A DNA stretch of 64,000 nucleotides from Plotosus lineatus (Eukaryota; Chordata; Actinopteri; Siluriformes; Plotosidae), in the NCBI GenBank assembly GCA_024760905.1, contig CM045734.1, positions 35,806,064-35,870,063 on the forward strand, in the 5' to 3' direction. Every line of letters begins with the position of its first letter. Positions within the stretch are counted from its first letter, which is position 1. The position numbers and the translations under genes are program-made. The notes below the pieces were generated by a model, which ran no database searches, was not told where the DNA came from, and was given only the letters and a program-made list of their open reading frames with translations. Shown here one piece after another: positions 26,463 through 38,050 of the stretch.

Positions 26463-26590
26463 TTATAAAGATAAAGAGATCTTTATTGTCAACTGTTAAA
26501 TAAAAAATGAAAATCAGTTTAACAGATCTGTGTTTAGCAGCAATTATTTAAAAAAAAAATGCACAAAGGGTAACTAAGGAATTACAATGA
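26463..26590 (+). repeat. Dispersed repeat, copy 2 of a pair
   Basis: Shares GATAAAGAGATCTTTATTG and GTGTTTAGCAGCAATTAT with 20,966-21,120. Confidence 0.65.
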
Positions 26591-26630
26591 GTAACTACAC
26601 TTGTGCCGAGATAAGCACATATAAATTTTT

Positions 26631-26969
26631 CTTCTTCTTCCGGCTTTTCCCCTTTTTTAGGGGTCGCCACAGCGAATGATTCGCATGTTTGATTTGGCAT
26701 AGGTTTTTACATCAGATGCCCTTCCTAACACAACCCTTTAGCAAGGGACGGAAACACGCTGACGGATTTGCAGCTACTCTCTACGAAAGTCAGCAATGGT
26801 TCTTTTACATGAACCTCTCACTATAGACAGTGAGAGACATGGCTGGTTTTGATAACCCAGTTAGTTGCACTATGGGGGGACAGTAACAGCCCTGTAGAGA
26901 GTGGTCCACAATCCTCCAACCTTAGGATCAATGATCCAGCACCCTTTCCCACCAGGCCATCACTGCCCT
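26631..26969 (-). mobile_element. Family B SINE with RTE-type tail (first of two in tandem)
   Basis: GAA-type tail at 26,631-26,641, RTE-like 3' end, core, and a decayed head ending near 26,969. The head B-box is damaged (GGATTGTGGACC-like). Confidence 0.88.
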
Positions 26970-26989
26970 CAGGCACATGTCAAATAGAG

Positions 26990-27328
26990 ATTTCCTTTCG
27001 GATTTTTCCCTTTATCAGGGGTTGCCACAGCGAATAATTCGCACGTTTGATTTGGAATAGATTTTTACGTCAGATGCCCTTCCTGACACAACCATTTAGC
27101 AAGGGGCAGAAACACGCTGATGGCTTTGCAGCTATTCTTTTACCAAAGTCAGCAATGGTTCTTTGACATGAACCTCTCACCATAGACAGTGAGAGACATG
27201 GCCGCCCTTTGATAACCCAGTTCGCTGCACTGGGGGGGACAGTTACAAACTTGTGAAGAGTAGGACTCGAACCCCCAACCTTTGGATCAGCAATCCAGCA
27301 CACTATACCACCAAGTCACCACTGCCCT
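26990..27328 (-). mobile_element. Family B SINE with RTE-type tail (second in tandem)
   Basis: Same orientation and full length, better preserved B-box (GGGTTCGAGTCC). The motif GCACAT follows each element and precedes the first (26,615, 26,973 and 27,333), fitting two insertions at the same target. Confidence 0.88.
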
Positions 27329-27339
27329 ATGGGCACATA

Positions 27340-27381
27340 TACATATATATATATACATATATATATACATATATATATACA
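27340..27381 (+). repeat. (TA)n-rich tract
   Basis: ATAC/TATA-rich tract directly joining the SINE pair to the LINE at 27,382. Confidence 0.9.
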
Positions 27382-29156
27382 CATCTCTCTGACTTTGTCT
27401 TCAAAACATCTTACATGTGCTGTCCCTCTGATTTACTCATTTCTGATCCTATCCATCCTCGTTACTCCCAAAGAGAACCTCAACATTTTCATCTCTGCTA
27501 CCTCCAACTCTGCCTCCTGTCTTTTCCCCAGGGCCACTGTCTCTAAACCATACAACATTGCTGGCCTCATCACCATCTTGTACACTTTTCCCTTCATTCT
27601 TGCCGATACTCTCCTATCACACATCACACCGGACACTTTTCTCCATCCATTCCAACCTGCCTGCACGCGCTTCTTCACCTCTTTTCCACACTCTCCATTG
27701 CTCTGGATTGTTGAGCCTAAGTACTTAAAATCCTCCACCTTCTTTATCTCTGCCCCCTGTAACCTCAAAGTTCCTCTTGGGTCCTTGTCGTTCACACACA
27801 TGTATTCTGTCTTACTAAGACTAACCTTCATTCCCCTCCTTTCCAGGGCATACCTCCACCTCTCTAGATTTTCCTTCACTTGGTCTCTGCTCTCACTACA
27901 GATCACTATGTCATCTGCAAACATCATAGTCCATGGAGATTCTTGTCTAACCTCGTCTGTTAGCCTGTCCATCACCATAGCAAACAAGAAGGGGCTGAGA
28001 GCTGACCCTTGATGCAGTCCCACCTCCACCTTGAACTCTTCTGTCACACCGACAGCACACCTCACCACTGTCTTACATCTCTCATACATGTCCTGCACCA
28101 CTCTAACATACTTCTCTGTCACTCCAGACTTCCTCATACAATACCACAGTTCTTCTCTCGGCGCCCTGTCATATGCTTTCTCCAGATCCACAAAGGCACA
28201 ATGCAGCTCCTTCTGACCTTCTCTGTACTTCTCTATTAACATCCTCAAAGCAAACACTGCATCTGTGGTGCTCTTTCTTGGCATGAAACCAAACTGTTGT
28301 TCACAAATGCTGACCTCTGCCCTTAGTCTTGCTTCCACTATTCTTTCCCATAGCTTCATTGTATGGCTCATCAACTTTATCCCTCTGTAGTTGCCACAAC
28401 TCTGTACATCTCCCTTGTTCTTAAAAATGGGCACAAGCACACTTCTCCTCCATTCCTCTGGCATCTGCTCACTCTCTAAGACCTTGTTGAATATTCTTGT
28501 CAGAAAATCTACTGCTACCTCCCCTAGACACTTCCATACCTCCACCGGTATGTCATCAGGGCCAACTGCCTTTCCACTCTTCATCCTCTTCAATGCCCTC
28601 CTCACCTCTCCCTTACTAATCTTTGCTACTTCCTGCTCCTCAACGGTCACCCCTTCTACTCTTTTTTTCTCTCTCATTTTCCTCATTCATCAGCTCTTCA
28701 AAGTACTCTTTTCATCTTCCCAGCACACTTCTGTCATCAGTCAATATATTTCCCTCTCTGTCCTTTATCACTCTAACTTGCTGCACGTCTTTCCCATCTC
28801 TATTTCTCTGCTGTGCTAACCTGTATAGATCATTTTCTCCCTCCTTACTGTTCAACCTATCATACAAGTCATCATACGCCCTCTGTTTGGCCTTTGACAC
28901 TGCTACCTTTGCCTTACGCTGTGTCTCCCTGTACTCCTGTTTACTCTCTTTGGTCCTCTCAATGTCCCACTTCTTCTTGGCTAACCTCTTCTTTTGTACA
29001 CACTCCTGCACTTCCTCATTCCACCACCAAGTTTCCTTATCTACTTTCCTTCCAGAGAACACACCAAGTACTCTCCTACCGGTCTCCCTGATCACATTGG
29101 CTGTGGTTGTCCAGTCCTCTGGAAGCACTTCCTGACTAACCAAAGCCCTCATGTCT
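27382..29156 (-). mobile_element. RTE-like LINE, longest copy, non-functional
   Basis: Minus strand. An N-terminal linker (ALVSQEVLPEDWTTTANVI and WWWNEEVQECVQKKR) is at 29,152-28,712, then the reverse transcriptase at 28,686-27,433. RT motifs: GKAVGPDDIPVEVWK, NYRGIKLMSHTMKLWERIV, motif A AFVDLEKAYDRAP, motif B LHQGSALSPFLFA, motif C MMFADDIVI with both catalytic Asp. A Trp-to-stop change near 28,717, a frame slip in an A-run near 28,690 and a stop after RIRNE inactivate it. The endonuclease is missing (5' truncation) and the 3' end stops short at a TA tract. The RTE clade is assigned from the overall RT pattern; this pattern also occurs in plant RTE elements. Confidence 0.85.
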
Positions 29157-30128
29157 AATTGCTGTTATTGACTGAATGAATTTGACGCATGTTGTTGCAT
29201 GCATGTTACTGACCTGATGCCACATAAAACCTGTATTATTTTAAGCATTGCCCCAATAATATTTCATTCGTACTGAATAAACAATATTAATAAACTATCA
29301 GTGTGTGGAATAATTATTTTACTTGGTTCAGTGTCTATATAGACTCCGATTGTTAGATGTTATATTATTACATGTCTGGTTGACCTACATTTCCTACTTT
29401 CAGAAATATAATTTGGTGATGAAATCTCATGCCATTCACACATCCTTTCACTTATCGCCGGCTTGCACTCTAACTCTGACAGGAAGAAAAGACAGAGCAG
29501 CAACAGACGCAGCTTCCAGGGAAGTAATTCCTCTTTTATCCTTTGGCATTAGTGTCAAACTCCCACTGAGAATATAGTGATTTCTCGTAGTGTAGCGCTG
29601 TGGCATGGCAAGGCTGTGCATGACAGACTGAGCTATCAGTCTTACATTCCCCATAGACCTAACCAATCAATTGGCTATTTTAGGAAGAAAAGATTTTGAC
29701 AGAAAACTTGAGCTATGATTGATCACATAAAGTACATGACTCACTCTGAATTTAATTTAACTGGTGTAATTAAAAGTGGTGTAAGATACTGCCTTTACAT
29801 TGCATTTAAAAAACATTAATCATTGCGGTATTAAATCAAAGGCTGGTGCCCATTTGCTCATTTAAATCTAGGTGCCCTTTTTTTGGCTTTTTTTCTTGTT
29901 TGTTTTTTTTTGTTTTTTGGAAGAGCAGTGTATATGACAAATCAATAACGAAAATACAAAATCCATTAATTACAAAATGGGATGAAAATAGAAAAGCATT
30001 TTATTTTACTATTTTTATTAGCAGATCTCCTGATGAGAAAATAGACTAGATGTCAGCACAAATGTTGGCCTGGTTTGTTAAGGCAGACAGTGGAGGGGTG
30101 GCACAGCATATGAATATATGCTGCACAT
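29157..30128 (+). other. Intergenic, no recognised element
   Basis: A mixed-composition segment at 29,430-29,670 is less AT-rich than its surroundings and could be conserved non-coding DNA, but I have no comparison to show it. T-runs near 29,880-29,920. Confidence 0.45.
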
Positions 30129-30141
30129 TAATATATGAATG

Positions 30142-30429
30142 GTAGTCTGTTGGGTTTTTACACCCGAGCCTAGTGGCTCATCCCTGGTTTCTGTAGCATG
30201 AAGTAACCAGGAGTTCAACTCCTCCTGGATGGGACGCTAGTCCATTGCAGGTTACCTTCCCAGTATATTTTTTTTTACTGGTACCCTTTTATACTGCTGG
30301 GTGAACAGAGGCACACTTGTGGTTGAGACCTTGCCCTGGGGTCTTAGCACAGTGGCGGTCTCAGTGGGATTTGAACTCACAACCTCCCGATCATGAGCCC
30401 AGCACTCTAACCACTACACCACCGGCCCC
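30142..30429 (-). mobile_element. Family C SINE, full length
   Basis: Same head and tail as 3,389-3,688, flanked by a perfect 13-bp duplication TAATATATGAATG (30,129-30,141 and 30,430-30,442). Confidence 0.92.
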
Positions 30430-30511
30430 TAATATATGAATGTAAAGATGTATATAACATCAAGGAGATATATTTCTTAAAATTATGCTATGGTTATTTC
30501 CCAAATACTTT

Positions 30512-30842
30512 CAGTTCATTGTCTGTAATTGCTTAATCCTAATTAGGGTTGCAGGGAGGCTAGTGCCCATCCCAGCCAACTCCTGGCAAGGGCAGAGTAC
30601 ACCCTGGACAGCTCACGAGGCCATCGCAGGGCGGAAACAGGCTGATGGCTTTGCAGCATACTCTTGTTGAAAGTCAGCAATGGTGCTTTTACACCATAGA
30701 CAGTGAAAGACATGGCCGGCCTTTGATAAACCAGTCAGCTGCACTGGGGAGACAGTGACAACCTTGAGGAGAGTGGGACTCAAACCTCCAACCTTTAGGA
30801 TCAGCAGTGCAGTGCCCTATACCAATAGGCCACCACTGCCCC
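30512..30842 (-). mobile_element. Chimeric SINE: family B head and core with family A tail
   Basis: Same junction as the element at 22,639. Flanks AAATACTTTC and AAATATGCTTTT suggest a decayed target duplication. Confidence 0.85.
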
Positions 30843-31084
30843 TAAATATGCTTTTGCATAATTCATTTAAACTGTGAGTAATCATACAACACAGTATATT
30901 TTCTTGCAAGTCACAGCTACAACTTCTGGACTCAAGATTCAATTTCCATTTGCTCTTGCAGGCCAGCTGTACAATTTATGTTGTCACTGATTATGCACCG
31001 TACATGATTACGTACCCTGACCCATTTAGGTTTGTCTGTGTGTAGTGACGCTTCATGGTCGGTCCTGTTCTTTCGCAGCACATT

Positions 31085-31335
31085 TACATTCCACTGTTTA
31101 CCATTTTAATAATACTGTATATATTACTCACTAATAGGATTCATTCTGTATCTATTTATATAGCTATTTGAAACGTCTGATTTCAGACTTAGAGATATAT
31201 TTATATAATGTAGATAAGTATAAAGATCTTGTCTTTTTCTTAAATTTTCTTTATCTTTATGTCACTCTTACTTGTATGGAGCAACTGTGTGCACACAATT
31301 TCCTCCAGGATAAATAAAGTATTCTGATTCCGATT
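31085..31335 (+). mobile_element. LINE 3' UTR-like fragment
   Basis: Ends GGAGCAACTGTG...AATTTCCTCCAGGATAAATAAAGTATTCTGATTCCGATTC, a 3' end common to teleost LINE copies of the CR1/Rex type, with a short GATTC-like tail. The upstream limit is uncertain. Confidence 0.5.
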
Positions 31336-31743
31336 CATTTACATAAAATCACACTGGTACATTGGTTCATGTTAGAAAATCATGAAATACTAAGGAAAAT
31401 ATAAACAAATTTAATGGCGTCGGTTGCAGTGGGAATACTGTATGTGAGGCAGAAATACAGTCTTAATAGGATACCGCTCATAGTAAGCCACACTTTGCTG
31501 TGATTTAAGCAAATCAAGTTATTAAAATGGGGATTAGTATTACCCTTTGCATTCGCATTGAGATGCGAATCAGTTTCCTAGATGGGGTGTATACTGTACC
31601 ACCTTTTGCTTGATGTCAGATGGGATCATTCTGCATGACCTCTCAGTTAAGTGGTAAAGATACAGATTGGGTGGAAGTGGGTCAGTCTTTTGCAAATTTA
31701 TGTCACATAGATGCTAATTAATGTGACATTTAGTTACTCAACT

Positions 31744-32043
31744 ATGGGGCTGGTGGTGTAGTGGTTAGAGTGTTGGGCTCATGCTCGGGAGGTTGTGAGT
31801 TCAAATCCCACTGTGACCCTCACTGTGCCAAGACCCCTGGGTGAGGTCTCAACCACAAGTTCACCCAGCAGTATAAATGGGTACCAGTAAAAATATACTG
31901 GGAAGGTAACCTGTGATGGACTCGCGTCCCATCCAGGAGGAGTTGAACTCCTGGTCACTTCATGCTACGGAAGCTGGAGATAAGCACCGGCCTGATGAGC
32001 CACTAGGCTCAGGTGTAAAAACCCAACAGACTTACCTTACCTT
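31744..32043 (+). mobile_element. Family C SINE, full length
   Basis: Head GGTGGTGTAGTGGTTAGAG with B-box-like GAGTTCAAATCCC and tail CAACAGACTTACCTTACC. Flanks AGTTACTCAACT (31,732-31,743) and AGCTACTCAACT (32,044-32,055) are a target duplication with one mismatch. Confidence 0.92.
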
Positions 32044-32055
32044 AGCTACTCAACT

Positions 32056-32778
32056 GCCACTTGAGTGAGTATTAAAAATTTTTCATCAACCATCTAATTT
32101 TTAAGTTTGCATTAAAAATAATATTATCTACCAACATCTAAACCAGCACAAGTATATAAATAAATGCTAAACGCATAATTAATAACAATTGGTAAACTTA
32201 ACTAGAATGAACACTTATACCCCAGCTAGCTTTATTGCAGAAGATTGGGTGTGTTACATTAAGCCAGTACATTAAAATAGATTTTAATCTATAATTACTT
32301 TTAATTATTACAAAAGTAAAATGAATAACACATGCACTAACATTGATGTCATTTGTTATGAGTGAGATGAAAAGAAAGATGGTGGGAGAGGACCACAGTT
32401 GACAGTTCACTACTTCTTTTAGCATTTTGGTCTGGTTTGTCTGGACTAATGAAAAGATCAAGGCCACCAAGGACACACTGTGAAATGGAGAAGAGGGAGA
32501 CAAAAGTATAGAACTTTTAAGAGTTAATGGGTCTTTGGAGAGCTCATTTAGGGACCAGAATAGGCAGAAATGTCGCAGTTAACAAATGTGCCAACTTAAC
32601 TAGCGTAACAAGCTTGCACTGATTCAGTGTAGTCTTTAAGTGGTAGTTCATACAGTGTTCAGTTGTTCAAGTGTTTTAATTCCTAATGTGAGTTACAGAT
32701 TAAAAGATTGTAGTCTGAAATCACATGATGACCCAGCATGAATGTTTTACTGAATTGTCAGATGTAATTTATTTGTTT
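32056..32778 (+). other. Intergenic, no recognised element
   Basis: AT-rich; no gene or repeat family recognised. Confidence 0.5.
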
Positions 32779-33008
32779 CCCCCAGTGCAGCTAACTGGGT
32801 TATCAAAGGCATGACATGTCTCTCACTGTCTATAGTGAGAGGCATGTAAAAGAACCATTGCTGACTTTCATAAAAAGTAGGCTGCAAAGCCGTCAGCGTG
32901 TTTCTACGACCTGGAGAGGGATGGGCTCCGCCAGGCCAAATCAGCCCAAGTCTCGCCATGAAGGCACCCCAACGACATCCTTGGATCTTAAGGGATAAGT
33001 GAAGTGAA
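32779..33008 (+). mobile_element. Family B SINE core with a third tail type, 5'-truncated
   Basis: Core from CCCCCAGTGCAGC to GCCGTCAGCGTG, then a tail unlike the RTE or family A type: GACCTGGAGAGGGATGGG, TCTCGCCATGAAGGCACC, and a GGATAAGTGAAGTGAAGTG end. Confidence 0.85.
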
Positions 33009-33009
33009 G

Positions 33010-33540
33010 TGAATTTATTTGTTTATGTAATCCTTGGCTGTGGTCCATAATTCAATATTAGGTATTTCAATATTAAAGCAGTAAGTGATATATGAAATTA
33101 ATATTTTAACATTTTTTAGGAACACCCCTTTTTTTGGAGTCACTTTGGATTTTGAGACTACTCTGAGAAAACTGGTCACAAGATAGGAATTCACCCTGCA
33201 GGGAAACAGACAAATACTCTAACACCAAGGTGGAATTTCAAGTTACCTATCTATCTACCAATAGCTATGTGGAGTAATTAAAAAAAAAAAAAAAAAAAAA
33301 ACTGGATAAACCAAAGGAATTCTGGAAAAACACATAAAGCTCCACACAGACAATACAACAAGCTCAAGATGGAACCTCAAATTATTTTGGAATTACAGTG
33401 CCTTGTCTGATCCCAGTATAGCCAGTGAGGGGCATACAAATGTGATGCAGTATGACAGCTGGGGCGAATTTACACCCTAATCATATGGGGCATTAAAGAA
33501 CTTGTAAAGTGCGACTCAGTGCAAAGTATTGTTTAGCGTG
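33010..33540 (+). other. Intergenic, possible decayed family A copy
   Basis: Scattered family A-like words on the minus strand around 33,170-33,420 (for example an inverse CTCCACACAGAC block), plus a poly-A run at 33,281-33,300. Too decayed for a confident call. Confidence 0.35.
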
Positions 33541-33560
33541 TCTGTGCCTAACCTACCAAG

Positions 33561-33566
<6 letters not shown>

Positions 33567-33651
<85 letters not shown>
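33567..33651 (+). repeat. (TA)n tract followed by poly-T
   Basis: About 29 TA units then about 27 T. Confidence 0.97.
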
Positions 33652-33654
33652 CTG

Positions 33655-33880
33655 TTCTGCATATGACCTGTTTTGCTTCCTGTTTTCTTCTTGGATCTGC
33701 CTCTGAAACGGATTATATGAAAGCTGCCTGTTTTGCACAGCTATCTGATCGTTTAACCTTCTGTCTGTCCCATGATTTGGATTGTGTTTCTGATTTGTTT
33801 GCTTGGACTTCTGATAGAACCCATTTTTATCTGCAATTGCGTCCAGCGATATCCATTCTGACATGAACAGATTCAAAAAC
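33655..33880 (+). repeat. Possible retroelement fragment, unassigned
   Basis: CT/TG-rich sequence with the GCAATTGCGTCCAGCGATATC word typical of some teleost LTR-like repeats; starts directly at the poly-T. I cannot name a family. Confidence 0.3.
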
Positions 33881-34670
33881 GTGTCAAACTTAAACAGCAT
33901 GCTTAATTGTAGAGTCAGAAGCTTGCATATTTGTACTATTATAGCAGACCTATAGACTTTCACAGTAAAAATTATTCTCTCGTCTGATCTCAGTCATTTC
34001 TAATTTATTTACCGAATACGACATGCCCCTGAGGCCACTGAATGCAGAGGCATGCAAGTACAGGCTTAATTCACTAGACACTGAGAAGGACAGAACACAC
34101 CAGACAACATGGAAGTTTACCAATTTATTCCTGCAGAACCTCATTGGCCATTGGGAATATAGCATGGCATTTGAGATAAACCAAGTGGGAAATCAAGGGA
34201 GCTAAGAACCCTGATTAAAGACCTCATTTGTGCAGCTAACCCCATAATGAAAGCATGTTTTTAGCCAAACATTTTAATTTAATCTCGATCTAAGGTGTTT
34301 TTTTGAGGCAGTTTTCTTTGCATGGCTGACAGTCAAGAGCAGTAAATAACAGTGTGTCTGAGACTCATGCTGGGTTTCTATTTCAGCACTGTTCTTCTGT
34401 TAGTTATGAGGAATTGATGGCACCATGTCAGTAAAGACGGAGTGTTTATGTTCAGCAAGGTTTCAGCAATAAAGTGGGGGAGGATCCAAAAGCTCAGCTA
34501 TGCAGAGAGGACAATCTGACAGCTCCATCTGCCTCAGAATTTTTTTTTTTTTTTTTTGGGGGGGGGGGACAAAACAAAAAACCCAACACATTTTCCCAGT
34601 GCATCGTTTTACTTGTCAAATATCATTTACATTAAATTGTTCTCTCAGTGTGGTGTCACTGTTCAAGAAA

Positions 34671-34671
<1 letters not shown>
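33881..34671 (+). other. Intergenic, no recognised element
   Basis: A T-run followed by a G-run (34,542-34,568) stands out. Otherwise nothing supported. Confidence 0.5.

Positions 34672-34728
<57 letters not shown>
34672..34728 (+). repeat. (CA)n microsatellite
   Basis: About 28 CA units. Confidence 0.97.
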
Positions 34729-34730
<2 letters not shown>

Positions 34731-35312
34731 CCATATCATGTAAACCTGCCAAAACATCAATGTGTATGAGCTGTTGATTCATAGACCCCACAAGACCTCT
34801 AAGTAGATCCTCCTTTAAAGTCACACACAACAGCATGCCTTGTTGAAAGAAATAAGCTTTTATAAAATTGCGTTACTTATTCTCATTCATTTAACCCAAG
34901 TTAAGGGCGTTAATATTGTATGTAATAACTCAGTACTGTTGATTATACTTAGACATTTGGAACATTTTAACTAGAGGTGAGGTAAATTGAGTTTGTTGTA
35001 CTGAATTATTTTATCTTTAGTTAAATTCATATGACAAAATTGGCTGTCTTGTACAGTATTTTATTTAAATTTAATTGTCTTCTGTCTAAATGACTGTCTT
35101 TTATTTGATTTAAATACATTTCAAGTTTTACATTTTTTTTTCATTCCAATCTGATTTGCAAAGCATATACTCTCCATTGTCTTTTAAGTTGACCATCTTA
35201 CATTTGCAGCTTGATGGCATTGGAGCTTGATCCCCTGCCCTTCTAACCAGCAAGCCAGTTCCTTAATCATCGAGTCACTGCAGGATATTGGTGGAACAAG
35301 CAAAACTTTTGG
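34729..35312 (+). other. Intergenic, AT-rich, possible family D fragment
   Basis: Mostly AT-rich. 35,198-35,283 (CTTACATTTGCAGC ... CTTAATCATCGAGTCACTGC) looks like a decayed family D copy. Confidence 0.4.
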
Positions 35313-35395
35313 GGCTGCACAGTGATCTACTGGTTCGCTCTTCCAGATCATAACAAGAAGGTCCTGTGTTCAAGTTCGGGGTTGGGGTGTTTCTG
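35313..35395 (+). mobile_element. Family A repeat, 5' fragment
   Basis: GGCTGCACAGTGATCTACTGG head and B-box-like GTGTTCAAGTTCGG; stops near 35,395, shortly before an inverted copy. Confidence 0.7.
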
Positions 35396-35426
35396 TTAGA
35401 GGTTGGCTTGTTTATGTTCATATCAT

Positions 35427-35755
35427 TCATTCATTCATTTTCTAAGCCACTGGATCTTAACCCGGGACACAGGGAGGCTGGTGCCCATCTCAGCGAACTC
35501 CTGGAAAAGGTGGGGCACACCCTGAACAGCCCACCAGGCCAATGCAGGGTCAACAAACATACAACTATTAATACTCACACAATTTGGGCAATTTAGCACC
35601 ACCAATCACACTATTATGCATGTTTTTGGACTGTAGGAGGAAACAAGCGTACCCAGAGAAAAACATACAAGCCACAAGGAGAAGAACATGGACACTCCAC
35701 ACAGTATTTCCCTAAGCTCGGGAATCGTACCCGGGACCTGTTTGCTGTAAGGAAA
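35427..35755 (-). mobile_element. Family A repeat, full length
   Basis: Inverse (GAAT)n tail at 35,427-35,441, then the complete element in minus orientation up to a decayed head near 35,755. Confidence 0.85.
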
Positions 35756-35799
35756 ACATCTCTTAAGTTCTTTGAGATAAAACTACATCTTTGGGTAAT

Positions 35800-36118
35800 T
35801 ACTTGCTCATTTGCTGAACTACTTAATCATATAAGGATTGCAGGGATATTGAAGCTTATCTTAGCTGACACTGGGTGAGGAGGTACACCTTTGCCAGACC
35901 ATTACAGGGAAACAGCCACACAACCACTCACTCAACTTGGAACAGCCAATTAGCCTAACATACATGTCTTTGGACTGAAGGAGGAAACCTAAGTACCCAG
36001 AAAAAACCACAAACTCAGGAAGAACATGCAAATGCTATACAGAAATGCCCAAGTCCTGGACTTGAACATGGGGATTAATTTTTTGGAGGCAGACACACTA
36101 ACAGTGTTGTGCTGACCT
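35800..36118 (-). mobile_element. Family A repeat
   Basis: Second minus-strand copy close behind the previous one; AGCCAATTAGCC and CATGTCTTTGGACTG blocks, decayed head near 36,118. Confidence 0.8.
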
Positions 36119-36187
36119 AAGTTTGGGTAGTTAGCAGTCATTGAATGCATTGACATGCATACATGCACGCACACACACGCACTCACG

Positions 36188-36188
<1 letters not shown>

Positions 36189-36254
<66 letters not shown>
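36189..36254 (+). repeat. (CA)n microsatellite
   Basis: About 33 CA units ending just before the MITE at 36,260. Confidence 0.97.
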
Positions 36255-36261
<7 letters not shown>

Positions 36262-36505
36262 GGGATCCCTCGCTACTTCGCCCTTCAATTCATGCGACTT
36301 CACTGCATCCCGTTTCTTTGTTGTTTTTTTTAAATATTAATCCAATTAAAAATTAAGGAAGAGTAGCAGAAAAAAGTTAAGGAAAATGCCACAAAAACAA
36401 GGCCAATTATGAAAAAAAAAACCCTAAACAAACACAAAACACAACCCAAAGCCTCCCATCAAAACTAGATACATTTTTGTGAGGTGCACATCTGAGTGCA
36501 CGTCT

Positions 36506-37878
36506 GTCTTCTTCTTCTTCTTCTTCTTCTTCTTCTTCTTCTTTTTTTTCCTTTCAGGTGTTCCCTTCAGGGGTCGCCACAGCGAATTATCTGTGTCCAT
36601 TTCACCCTGTCCTCTGCATCTTCTTTTCTTACACCAACTACCTTCATGTCCTCCTTCACCACATCCGTAAATCTTCTCTTTGGTCTTCCTCTCGGCCTTC
36701 TGCCTGGTAGTTCCAATCTCAGACCCTACTACCAATGTACTCACTATCCCTCCTCTGTACATGTCCAAATCATCTCACTCTAGCCTCTCTGACTTTGTCT
36801 CCAAAACCTCTTACATGTGTTGTCCCTCTGATGTATTCATTCCTGATCCTATCCATCCTCGTTACTCCCAAAGAGAACCTCAACATTTTCATCTCTGCTA
36901 CGTCCACCTCTGCCTCCTGTCTTTTCCCCAGGGCCACTGTTTCTAAACCATACAACATTGCTGGCCTCAACTCCGTCTTGTACACTTTTCCTTTCATTCT
37001 TGCTGATACCTTCCTATCACACATCACACCAGACAACTTTTCTCCAACCATTCCAGATCCATACATGCCTCAACCTCATGAGGCTAACCTTCATTCCTCT
37101 TCTTTCCATGGCATACCTCCACCTCTCTAGATTTTCCTGCACTTGTTTTCTGCTTTCACTCCAGATCACAATGTCATCTGCAAACATCATAGTCCACAGG
37201 GAATCTTGTCTAACCTTGTCTGTCAGCCTGTCCATCACCATAACAAACAAGAAGGTGCTCAGAGCTGACCCACCTCAACCTTGAACTCGTCTGTCACACC
37301 TACAGCACACCTCACCACTGTCTTAGATCTCTTACACATGCTCTGCACCACTCTTACATACTTCTCTGCCACGCCAGACTTCCTCATGCAATACCACAGT
37401 TCCTCTCTCGGCACCCTGTCATATACTTCCTCCAGATCCACAAAGGCGCAATGCAGTTCCTTCTGACCTTCTCTGTACTTCTCCATTAACATCCTCAAGG
37501 CAAACACTGCATCTGTGGTGCTCTTTCTTGGCATGAAACCAAACTGTTGTTCACAAATGCTGATCTCTGCCCTTAGTCTAGCTTCCACTATTCTTTCCAA
37601 TAACTTCATTGCATGGCTCATCAACTTTATCCCTCTAAAGTTGCCAAAACTCTGCACGTCTCCCTTAAAATGGTTCTTAAAATGGGCACCAGCACACTTC
37701 TCCTCCATTCCTCTGGCATCCTCTCACTCTCCAAGACCTTGTTGAATGTTCTTGTCAGAAAATCTACTGCTACCTCTCCTAGACACTTCCATACCTCCAC
37801 TGGTATGTCATCAGGACCAACTGTCTTTCACTCTTCATCCTCTTCAATGCCCTCCTCACTTCACCCTTACTAATCTTT
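36506..37878 (-). mobile_element. RTE-like LINE inserted in a Tigger-like MITE
   Basis: Minus strand: RT from the AKISKGEVRRALKRMKS region to an intact 3' end with a (GAA)n tail (inverse CTT run 36,506-36,545). Motif A reads AFVDLEEVYDRVP and the FADD motif is present. A deletion of roughly 60 codons at about 37,062-37,085 removes the segment between ERRGMKVSL and WNGWRK. Frameshifts elsewhere. 5'-truncated at 37,878. Confidence 0.85.
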
Positions 37879-37905
37879 GCAGTTGTGGGGGGTGGGGGGT
37901 GGGGG

Positions 37906-38050
37906 GGGTGTGGTCTCGGCACAATGCAGTGTCTCTTCCTCATGTCAGTCCCAAGCCCGGATAAATACAGAGGCTTGTGCCAAGAAGGGACCAACATAAC
38001 ATAACATCCAACATAAAACCAATGCCACATTTAAAATGCGAATCAAAAAT
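37906..38050 (+). mobile_element. Short element like the RTE 5' UTR, opposite to the LINE
   Basis: AGTCCCAAGCCCGGATAAATA and a CATCCAACATAAAACC block match 22,087-22,220 and 40,675-40,800. It ends in an A-rich GCGAATCAAAAATAAAAA just where the MITE resumes. A G-rich tract (37,884-37,912) lies between it and the LINE. Confidence 0.65.

Noticed and set aside
26631..27328. CRISPR-like or satellite array
   Set aside because: Only two long units, each a SINE; there is no repeat-spacer pattern anywhere in the window.
27329..28819. Plus-strand open frames of up to 227 codons across the LINE
   Set aside because: They are antisense shadows of the minus-strand reverse transcriptase, which carries the RT motifs. 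The same holds at 9,830-10,585, 28,623-29,135, 36,496-37,964 and 46,745-47,472.
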